A stretch of DNA of 64,000 nt from assembly GCA_002838205.1 (NCBI GenBank), contig CP017950.1, forward strand, positions 1 through 64,000, given 5' to 3'. Shown here piece after piece: positions 53,309 to 64,000 of this stretch. A program made the translations under genes and the position numbers. Below the pieces are notes generated by a model. That model saw nothing but the letters and a program-made list of their open reading frames with translations, was not told the origin of the DNA and ran no database searches. How positions within the stretch are numbered: position 1 is the first letter of the stretch; each line of letters begins with the position of its first letter. The stretch comes from Tenericutes bacterium MZ-XQ (lineage in GTDB: Bacteria; Bacillota_I; Bacilli_A; Acholeplasmatales; Acholeplasmataceae).

Positions 53309-54577
53309 ATGAGCTATAAAGCCATAAAAACGAAGTTATATTTAAGTCAAAATGAGAAAAAATTCTTACTTTTTCTAATGCATGAAGCCAAGCATTTATA
53401 CAATCAAGCCTTGTATCATGTTAGACAACATTATTTTGAATATGGAACATATTTAAGCTATGTTGATAATTACAAATTATTAAAAGATAGCATCCATTAT
53501 AGAACCTTATCAACATCGTTGGGACAGTCAGTTATAAAAAAAGTTGATGAAGCCATGAAAGCTTTTTTTGGATCGATGAGATCAAAGAAAAGTAAAAAAG
53601 TAAAACTACCTAGATACTTAAAAAAAGATGGCTTTTTCTCACTTGTTGATCGAATGGTCTATAAACCAAATGATCATGAGTATATACTGCCTAGAGGACA
53701 TTTTATTAAAAAGATATCTAAAGACTTTGAAGATATATCCAAACAGTTATCCAAACATGCATTATCATTATTAGAAATTGAAACATTATCATTAAAGATA
53801 GACACACCTAAATGTATATCAAACAAACGAATTAAAGAAATCACCATCAAAGAAAAATATGATGGCAAGTACATCGAAGTGATACATGTTTATGAAGATG
53901 ATGATGTAACCAATGAGCATAACACTAAAAAAGAAGTGATGGGGATTGACTTTGGATATAATAACTTAGCCATGTGTGCAGTAACGAGTGGGCATCATCT
54001 ATTAGTCGACGGGTTGAGATTAAAAAGTATGAATCAAAGATATTGGAAACGTATATCAAAGCTAGCTTCTTTAAGAGAAAACCAACATGTACTTACAAAA
54101 AGAATGATTTCATTGATGGAAAAAAGAAACCATCAAATGTCTTATGGGATATATAAAGCAGCTAAATTGATTATTGAACATGCTAAAAAAGAACATGTAA
54201 AAGAAATCATCATCGGATATAATGAAGGGTTTAAAGATGCGAAAACAAGTAAGAAAAATAATCAGTGGTTTAAATCAATCCCAATCGCACGATTAAGAGA
54301 TAGAATCATATCTTTAGCAGAAGCTAACGATATCTCATATCAAGTAATGAACGAGTCTTACACGTCAGTCGCATCTTTTATTGATCAAGATGCATTTAAT
54401 CAAAAAGAGTTTTCTGGTAGAAGAATCAAAAGAGGACTTTATGAAAGTAAAAAAGGCATTTTAATTAATGCAGATTTAAATGCCTCATTAAATATGATTA
54501 GAAAATGTAAGCCTGATGCCTTAGGGACAGGGTTTAGAGGTTGGAACACGCCTAAACGGACTTACCTATTTGGGTAA
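53309..54577 (+). CDS. tnpB: TnpB-like RNA-guided nuclease (IS605/IS1341 group)
   Basis: 422 residues with the RuvC catalytic set: Asp214 in MGIDFGYNN, Glu306 in IIIGYNEGFK and Asp389 in NADLNASLN. The region between that in many TnpBs holds a CxxC zinc finger here reads ESYTSVASFID...GRRIKRGLYESKKG without cysteines, a known cysteine-free variant. TnpB proteins cut DNA guided by an RNA made from the element's right end and help transposons persist. No tnpA is adjacent, so this is a stand-alone copy. RBS AAAGGGGGG precedes the start. Catalytic residues are intact. Confidence 0.92.
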   Translation: MSYKAIKTKLYLSQNEKKFLLFLMHEAKHLYNQALYHVRQHYFEYGTYLSYVDNYKLLKDSIHYRTLSTSLGQSVIKKVDEAMKAFFGSMRSKKSKKVKLPRYLKKDGFFSLVDRMVYKPNDHEYILPRGHFIKKISKDFEDISKQLSKHALSLLEIETLSLKIDTPKCISNKRIKEITIKEKYDGKYIEVIHVYEDDDVTNEHNTKKEVMGIDFGYNNLAMCAVTSGHHLLVDGLRLKSMNQRYWKRISKLASLRENQHVLTKRMISLMEKRNHQMSYGIYKAAKLIIEHAKKEHVKEIIIGYNEGFKDAKTSKKNNQWFKSIPIARLRDRIISLAEANDISYQVMNESYTSVASFIDQDAFNQKEFSGRRIKRGLYESKKGILINADLNASLNMIRKCKPDALGTGFRGWNTPKRTYLFG

Positions 54578-54620
54578 GAATCGTTTTAAAGGAGTAATTT
54601 TAAAATTACTTTTGTTCTAT
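54480..54620 (+). ncRNA. Possible omega RNA region at the tnpB 3' end
   Basis: In this family the guide RNA overlaps the end of tnpB and the right end of the element. Here CTTACC (54561-54566) pairs with GGTAAG (54573-54578) across the stop codon, extended by AACG/TCGTT with a bulge, and a perfect 18-base palindrome follows at 54593-54610. The right boundary, and so the guide segment, cannot be set from one copy. The range given is approximate. Confidence 0.35.
54593..54610. repeat. Perfect 18-base palindrome downstream of tnpB
   Basis: AGTAATTTTAAAATTACT. It could be part of the element end or a weak terminator (TTTG follows). Between it and the glnS promoter at 54722 I see only AT-rich sequence without a gene. 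Confidence 0.6.
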
Positions 54621-54721
54621 TTTAGAGATCTTTAAAGATATGAATCTCAGAAAGTAACTTTAAGATTTAATTAGTCTTCATTTTATAGCTATGAAACCAA
54701 GAAAAAATAAACAATTATAAC

Positions 54722-54750
54722 TTGAGATTTATATGATATTATCATATAAT
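54722..54750 (+). promoter_or_regulatory. glnS promoter
   Basis: -35 TTGAGA (54722-54727), 17-base spacer, -10 TATAAT (54745-54750). No T-box or other leader structure is seen before the ATG at 54775, unlike serS. Confidence 0.75.
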
Positions 54751-54774
54751 AAAGAGGACTTGAGGTGAGTTAAT

Positions 54775-56406
54775 ATGGAAAATCATTCAAATTTTATTAA
54801 AACCATAATTGAAACAGATTTAGCAAATAAAAAACATGACGAAATCGTCACAAGATTTCCACCAGAACCAAATGGACAACTACACATCGGACACGCAAGA
54901 GCAATCGTGATCGATTTTGAGAGTGCTATTGCCTTTGGCGGGTATACAAATCTTCGTTTTGACGATACGAATCCTGTAAAAGAAGATGATTCTTATGTGC
55001 AAGCAATCATTAAAGATATTAGATGGTTGGGTTACGAGCCTAAAAATATTTTTTATGCATCTGACTATTTCGATGAAATGTATGATAGAGCAATTCTTTT
55101 AATCAAAAAAGGATTAGCTTATGTCGATCATCAAACCCCAGAAGAAATTCAAAAGACAAGAGGCGATGTCAATACACCTGGTATCGAGTCCCCTTATCGA
55201 AACCGTTCAATTGAAGAAAATTTAAAACTTTTCGATGATATGAAAAACGGCAAATTTAAAGAAGGCGAATGTGTCTTAAGAGCTAAAATTGATATGGCAT
55301 CTCCAAACATGAACATGAGAGATCCTGTCATTTATCGTATTGTTTATGCACATCATCATAATACAAAAGATAAATGGTGTATATATCCAATGTATGATTA
55401 TGCACATCCATTAGAAGATGCGATTGAAGGTATTACACACTCATTATGTTCGCTAGAGTTTGAAGATCATCGTCCACTTTATGACTGGTTTGTTAAAGAA
55501 ACTGAAATGCCGAAAATTCCAAGACAAATCGAATTTGGTCGTTTGAATATTGAAAATACAGTACTCAGCAAGAGATTCTTAAGAGCGATTGTTGAAGATG
55601 GAAGAGTTATCGGTTGGGATGATCCAAGAATGCCAACCATTGCTGGTATGCGCCGTCGCGGCTACACACCAGATGCTATCAAGAGATTTATTATATCAAC
55701 TGGACTATCAAAAGTTAATTCAACTGTATCTACGGATATGTTAGAAGCAACAGTTAGAGATGATCTTCAAGATAAAGCCTATCGGGCAATGGCTGTCATC
55801 CATCCACTTAAAGTGACTATAACAAACTATCCAGAAAATGAAATCGAGTACTTAGATGTTGAATATCATCCGGATCATGAAGACATGGGCAGAAGACATA
55901 TCCCTTTTTCAAGACATATCTATATTGAACAAGATGACTTTGTTTTAGAGAAACCAAATAAAAAATATAAAAGACTAGCATTAAATGTTGAAGTGAGATT
56001 GTTTCATGCATATTTCATTAAAGCCTACGATGTGAAATATAATGAGCAAGGTGAAATTGTTGAAGTGCTAGCGACATATGATCAAGAAACAAAATCTGGT
56101 TCTGGATTTAACGAAAGAAAACCAAATGGAACGATTCATTTCGTAGAAGCAACTAAAGCAGTTCCTGCGACGTTTAACTTCTTTGAACCACTGATTAACG
56201 AAGATACTTCATTGCCGCTTTTAGAACGTTTTAACGACAATTCATGGCATATTAAAAAAGGCTATGTAGAAGCAGCTTTAAAAGATACAAAACCGCAAGA
56301 TAGATATCAATTTGTAAGAAACGGATATTTCAATGTTGATGATGATTCTACATCTGGAAATCTTATATTCAATGAAATTGTTCCGTTAAAGAGCAGTTAT
56401 AAATAG
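54775..56406 (+). CDS. glnS: Glutaminyl-tRNA synthetase
   Basis: 543 residues, class I. The HIGH motif is [16 protein letters not shown] and the KMSKS-type loop is VLSKRFL. The text [28 protein letters not shown] and [36 protein letters not shown] separates GlnRS from bacterial GluRS. The C-terminal beta-barrel anticodon domain is complete. Most Firmicutes and mycoplasmas make Gln-tRNA with GatCAB instead, so a GlnRS here hints at acquisition by transfer or an unusual retention. Own promoter. Confidence 0.95.
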   Translation: MENHSNFIKTIIETDLANKKHDEIVTRFPPEPNGQLHIGHARAIVIDFESAIAFGGYTNLRFDDTNPVKEDDSYVQAIIKDIRWLGYEPKNIFYASDYFDEMYDRAILLIKKGLAYVDHQTPEEIQKTRGDVNTPGIESPYRNRSIEENLKLFDDMKNGKFKEGECVLRAKIDMASPNMNMRDPVIYRIVYAHHHNTKDKWCIYPMYDYAHPLEDAIEGITHSLCSLEFEDHRPLYDWFVKETEMPKIPRQIEFGRLNIENTVLSKRFLRAIVEDGRVIGWDDPRMPTIAGMRRRGYTPDAIKRFIISTGLSKVNSTVSTDMLEATVRDDLQDKAYRAMAVIHPLKVTITNYPENEIEYLDVEYHPDHEDMGRRHIPFSRHIYIEQDDFVLEKPNKKYKRLALNVEVRLFHAYFIKAYDVKYNEQGEIVEVLATYDQETKSGSGFNERKPNGTIHFVEATKAVPATFNFFEPLINEDTSLPLLERFNDNSWHIKKGYVEAALKDTKPQDRYQFVRNGYFNVDDDSTSGNLIFNEIVPLKSSYK

Positions 56407-56420
56407 AAAGTTGGTGAGCC

Positions 56421-58499
56421 ATGAACTGGCTAGCAACCCTAAATGAATCTCAATTAAAAGCGGTGATCCACCCGAGTGGACCGCTTTTTGTTGTTGCAGG
56501 AGCAGGGACAGGAAAGACAAGAACATTAACAGCAAGAATAGCATATTTAATCATGGAAGGTGTCGATCCAAAAAGAATTTTGGCAGTCACATTCACCAAT
56601 AAAGCAGCACGAGAAATGAAACAGAGAGTCATCGATATGACTGGTCCTCATGCAATGAATGTATGGTTATATACATTTCACGCATTTGGACTTCAAATCT
56701 TAAGAAGACATATTCAAGAACTCCCATATGGATATAAACCGTCATTCACTGTTATAGATGAAGAAGATGGAAGAAAAATCGTTAGTGATGTCATTAAGTC
56801 ATTAGGCTTTGATATAAAGATGTTTTCTGTTAAGGCACTCAAAGGATTGATTTCACTTTTTAAATGTGAACGCATGGAAGAGTTTGAACGATCAGATGAG
56901 GAAAAAATATATAAAGGATATCAGACCTATTTAAGAGAAAATCAATTGGTTGATTTTGATGATCTTTTAATATATACACACGAACTCCTTGATAGTTATC
57001 CGCACATTCAAGCGAAATACCAAACAGCATTTGAGCATGTTTTAGTAGACGAGTTTCAAGATACCGACCTCATACAATATAAGATTTTAAAGATCTTAGG
57101 AGCTCTTCATAAAAATGTTTTTGTTGTAGGTGATCCTGATCAATCCATTTATGGATTTAGAGGTGCTAACTACAACAATAGTAAATATTTTATGAAAGAT
57201 TTTAATGCTGAGGAAGTTATATTAGATAAGAATTATCGATCAACAAACTACATTCTTCAAGCTGCAAACAAACTTATTGCAAACAATTTTAATCGTCCTT
57301 CACAGAAAAACCTTGAGTCTGATTTAGGTTTAGGTAATCCAATCATCTACCACACAGCACAATCTGATTATCAGGAAACGTTTTATGTCATAAACGAGAT
57401 TAATAAACTTAGACAACAAGGCTATTCCTATGATGACATTGCGATTTTATATCGAAACAATGCATTATCAAGATTGTTTGAAGATGCGATGATTAAAGAA
57501 GGTATTCCATATATTATTTATGGAGGTATTTCCTTTTACGAGAGAAAAGAGATCAAAGATGCGCTTGCTTATATAAGGCTCATCAATGATTTTAATCAGG
57601 ATTTTTATTTTAAAAGAATAGTCAATGTACCGAAAAGATCTATAGGTCTTAAAAGCATACAAGTCTTAGAAGAAAAAGCTCAATCTTTGGGCATTTCTAT
57701 GTTTGATGCGATTGATTATGTTGATTTAAGACCACAGGCTAAGTCATCTCTTCTTGAGTTTAAAAAGATGATTATTGAAACGAAAGAAGCATTTGATGGC
57801 ATGGAAGATTTATATCAAATTATGCCCATCCTTATGGAAAAAACAGGATATATGGCGATGCTAAAAGCTGAAGATACTGAAATATCAGAAGATCGAATAG
57901 ATAACTTAAAAGAACTGCAATCAGTATTTACAAGAGGCGATGTCTATTACGAAGGTACTTTTTATGAAAAGCTAAATCAGCAACTTGATCAAATCGCACT
58001 TTATACAGATCAAGACCAAGATGTAGATGAAGAAGATCATGTAAAACTTGCGACTTATCATCAAGTTAAAGGATTAGAGTTTAAGGCAGTATTTATGGTT
58101 GTTTTAGAAGATGGTATATTTCCATCTGACAGGGCACTCATGAGTACCTATGAGCTTGAAGAAGAGCGCCGTGTCGCTTATGTAGGCATTACAAGAGCAA
58201 AAGAAAAACTTTATATGACGCATTCAGAAAGACGCATGGTTTATGGTCAAATCAGATTAGGATATCCTTCGAGATTTATTAAAGAATCTAGATTATCAGC
58301 TCCAGAAAGTAAACCAACGATTATATATGATCGTGAAAGTCATATTCTGAAGACTGGTGATCATGTTGAACATCAAGTGTTTGGTAGAGGTGTTGTCGTT
58401 TCTGTCGAAGGTGAAATTGCAAAAATCGCGTTTGCGATGCCACATGGTATCAAGCAAATTCTAGAAAGTCACCCATCGATAAAAAAAGTTAAAAAGTAA
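56421..58499 (+). CDS. pcrA: PcrA/UvrD-type DNA helicase
   Basis: 692 residues, superfamily 1A helicase. Q motif LNESQLKAVIHPSGPLFVVAGAGTGKTR with Walker A, then TFTNKAAREMKQR, VDEFQDTD, GDPDQSIYGFRGA, LDKNYRST, the late YHQVKGLEFKAVF and VAYVGITRAKEKLY. A C-terminal Tudor-like piece (GDHVEHQVFGRGVVVSVEGE) that contacts RNA polymerase in PcrA is present. It unwinds DNA in repair and replication. It lies 14 bases after glnS, so the two are probably co-transcribed. Confidence 0.95.
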   Translation: MNWLATLNESQLKAVIHPSGPLFVVAGAGTGKTRTLTARIAYLIMEGVDPKRILAVTFTNKAAREMKQRVIDMTGPHAMNVWLYTFHAFGLQILRRHIQELPYGYKPSFTVIDEEDGRKIVSDVIKSLGFDIKMFSVKALKGLISLFKCERMEEFERSDEEKIYKGYQTYLRENQLVDFDDLLIYTHELLDSYPHIQAKYQTAFEHVLVDEFQDTDLIQYKILKILGALHKNVFVVGDPDQSIYGFRGANYNNSKYFMKDFNAEEVILDKNYRSTNYILQAANKLIANNFNRPSQKNLESDLGLGNPIIYHTAQSDYQETFYVINEINKLRQQGYSYDDIAILYRNNALSRLFEDAMIKEGIPYIIYGGISFYERKEIKDALAYIRLINDFNQDFYFKRIVNVPKRSIGLKSIQVLEEKAQSLGISMFDAIDYVDLRPQAKSSLLEFKKMIIETKEAFDGMEDLYQIMPILMEKTGYMAMLKAEDTEISEDRIDNLKELQSVFTRGDVYYEGTFYEKLNQQLDQIALYTDQDQDVDEEDHVKLATYHQVKGLEFKAVFMVVLEDGIFPSDRALMSTYELEEERRVAYVGITRAKEKLYMTHSERRMVYGQIRLGYPSRFIKESRLSAPESKPTIIYDRESHILKTGDHVEHQVFGRGVVVSVEGEIAKIAFAMPHGIKQILESHPSIKKVKK

Positions 58500-58539
58500 T
58501 TTAGTCACTGAACTCATACCATGAGTTGAGGTGATAGAT

Positions 58540-59814
58540 ATGATATTAAATGATATGCAAAAAGAAGTCGTTTATTCAAATGAGCGATTTCTTTTTTTGT
58601 TAGCAGGTGCTGGTAGTGGAAAGACAAGGGTTATTATCGAAAGAATTAAACATCTTATAAGCACAGGTGTTTCATCAAATCAAATTCTGGGACTAACATT
58701 TACCCATAAAGCTGCTAAAGAGATGCAAGATAGAATCGGAAATAAAGATGTAAGACTTCAAACATTCCACCAATTTGCATTACAAAGTCTAAAACATAAT
58801 ATGAATTATCCATATCATTTATTTAAAGAAGAGGAGTCTCATTTTTCTAAGGAGCACCTGCTTTCTATAACGAAACATAAAAACAGTTATTTTAAAACAA
58901 AGAAGCCTAAAATATATGATGCTTATGAAAACTATCTTAGAAAATACAATTTAAAAGACTTCGATGACTTGCTTATCGATTTTTATAAACTTATAAAACA
59001 ACAACCTTCCGTATGTTTATATCAATATATTTTTGTTGATGAGTTTCAAGATACGAATTTACTTCAGTATATGATTTTAAAGAGACTTATTCACAAAAAA
59101 ACACATATGCTTTGTGTTGGAGATCCTGATCAAAGTATCTATCAATTTAGAGGAGCACAATCAAAAATTATTAATGAATACATCAGAGATTATAACGCCA
59201 AAGTCATGAAACTAACTATTAATTATAGGTCAAATGCTACAATTATAGAACATGCAAATCGCCTTATTAAGAGAAATTACAGAACATTGAAGAAGGATTT
59301 AGTTCCATATAATGAGTCTACACAAAACATAAAAAGTTATTTATTTATGCAACTTGAAGATGAAACCCATGCAATTATCAAATGGATTAAAGATTTTATC
59401 AAAGAAGGAATCAAACCACACGAAATTGCTATACTTTTTAGACAACATCACAGAAGCTATGATTTAGTCAACAACTTAAAAACTGAAGGAGTCAATTTTT
59501 ATCAACAATCGGACCATCATTTAGACGATTGTATTCAACTATTAACCGTCCACCAAGCCAAAGGTTTAGAGTTTGATGTTGTTATTATTTTAGGTCTTGA
59601 GTCACATCATTTTCCATCAGCACATACACATCAAAAAGAGTTATTGGATGAGGAAAGAAGACTCATGTTTGTAGCAATGACAAGAGCAAAAAAGCATCTT
59701 ATTTTCACACATGTTAAATATAATGCATATATGCAAAGACAAAAGCCAAGTTTGTTTATTAGAGAAGCAGGAGTAAAATCAAAAATATACAAGCAGGAAG
59801 AAACGAAGGAATGA
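58540..59814 (+). CDS. Short second UvrD-like helicase
   Basis: 424 residues from ATG 58540 (the in-frame GTG at 58531 is part of the GAGGTG ribosome-binding site). All SF1A motifs occur: AGAGSGKTR, TFTHKAAKEM, VDEFQDTN, GDPDQSIYQFRGA, LTINYRSN, VHQAKGLEFDVVI and VAMTRAKKHLI. It is about 270 residues shorter than the PcrA upstream and lacks most of the 2B subdomain and the Tudor-like tail. Spacing and order suggest an old tandem duplication that was trimmed. Function likely overlaps but may differ, since 2B regulates unwinding in this family. Confidence 0.88.
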   Translation: MILNDMQKEVVYSNERFLFLLAGAGSGKTRVIIERIKHLISTGVSSNQILGLTFTHKAAKEMQDRIGNKDVRLQTFHQFALQSLKHNMNYPYHLFKEEESHFSKEHLLSITKHKNSYFKTKKPKIYDAYENYLRKYNLKDFDDLLIDFYKLIKQQPSVCLYQYIFVDEFQDTNLLQYMILKRLIHKKTHMLCVGDPDQSIYQFRGAQSKIINEYIRDYNAKVMKLTINYRSNATIIEHANRLIKRNYRTLKKDLVPYNESTQNIKSYLFMQLEDETHAIIKWIKDFIKEGIKPHEIAILFRQHHRSYDLVNNLKTEGVNFYQQSDHHLDDCIQLLTVHQAKGLEFDVVIILGLESHHFPSAHTHQKELLDEERRLMFVAMTRAKKHLIFTHVKYNAYMQRQKPSLFIREAGVKSKIYKQEETKE

Positions 59815-59867
59815 CTTTAATAGAAGATATAATCTTCTAGGATAAAAAATCACAAGGTTTAACACAT

Positions 59868-59894
59868 TTGAAATCACTTAATTAATGTTATAAT
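59868..59894 (+). promoter_or_regulatory. ligA promoter
   Basis: TTGAAA (59868-59873), 15-base spacer, extended -10 TGTTATAAT (59886-59894). RBS GGGTGATG precedes the ATG at 59914. Confidence 0.65.
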
Positions 59895-59913
59895 ATGATT
59901 GGGTGATGACTAG

Positions 59914-64000
<4,087 letters not shown>

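Noticed and set aside
58511-58527. AACTCAT-ACC-ATGAGTT hairpin between the two helicase genes as a terminator
   Set aside because: Perfect stem but no T run follows, and it directly precedes a ribosome-binding site; more likely a minor RNA structure.
59822-59838. AGAAGAT-ATA-ATCTTCT hairpin after the short helicase gene as a terminator
   Set aside because: Stem is only AT-rich 7 bp with no T run; it may help end transcription but I would not call it.

Overview
The window reads as the replication-origin end of a low-GC mollicute chromosome, most likely an Acholeplasma. It opens on dnaA and runs dnaA-dnaN-(S4 protein)-recF-gyrB-gyrA, the usual Firmicutes/Mollicutes origin order. TGA ends many genes (recF, prs, ligA) and tryptophan is TGG, so the code is the standard one; this fits Acholeplasma and argues against Mycoplasma or Spiroplasma. 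No peptidoglycan genes are visible, while a PduL-type phosphotransacylase, MEP isoprenoid genes and a lipid-rich envelope gene set are. The species is inferred, not proven.

Layout. 1-8.6 kb: origin and gyrase. 8.6-11.3 kb: SAM-I riboswitch controlling a methionine ABC transporter (metN, metI, metQ). 11.4-16.8 kb: envelope block with an LtaS-like phosphoglycerol transferase, a DUF1361 membrane protein, uppP divergent from a DUF368/PopT-type polyprenyl-phosphate transporter, and galU. 16.8-21.6 kb: T-box-controlled serS, a two-component system, a HIT protein and pduL. 21.6-23.15 kb: an IS110-family element with a predicted bridge RNA. 23.2-27 kb: HD hydrolase, rnmV, rsmA, ispE, spoVG. 27.1-29.4 kb: a heliorhodopsin gene divergent from a MATE transporter. 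29.6-34.6 kb: prs, pth, mfd. 34.6-37 kb: an aminotransferase gene split by a complete IS1595-like element. 37.1-41.3 kb: cdaA (c-di-AMP synthase), a tiny membrane protein, a PAS/degenerate-GGDEF sensor, MTHFS and a fused ispDF. 41.3-47.7 kb: YutD, Nfu, DegV, a hydrolase, an S1 protein, pgi and the tRNA t6A genes tsaE-tsaB-rimI-tsaD. 47.8-54.6 kb: accessory stretch with a GH3 lipoprotein, a small membrane protein, a flavodoxin, a glycosyltransferase-like protein, a large unknown surface protein and a lone TnpB. 54.8-64 kb: glnS, two UvrD-type helicases, ligA and the start of uvrA.

How the parts fit. ispE and ispDF belong to the MEP pathway that feeds polyprenyl carriers, carotenoids and potentially retinal. 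uppP and PopT recycle a polyprenyl-phosphate carrier, although no peptidoglycan pathway is seen. galU and the LtaS-like enzyme fit the glucolipids and phosphoglycerol-glucolipids known from Acholeplasma membranes. The most notable observations are: (1) a heliorhodopsin with the retinal lysine and counterion glutamate in place; (2) the IS1595-like element, whose insertion can be reconstructed to the base and whose transposase leader holds three interleaved inverted modules (A B C A' B' C') plus a copy of the ribosome-binding site; (3) the IS110 element with a predicted bridge RNA, a promoter split between its two ends, and candidate guide sequences; (4) the uppP/popT pair in a wall-less cell. 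Promoters repeatedly use an extended -10 element, TGnTATAAT.
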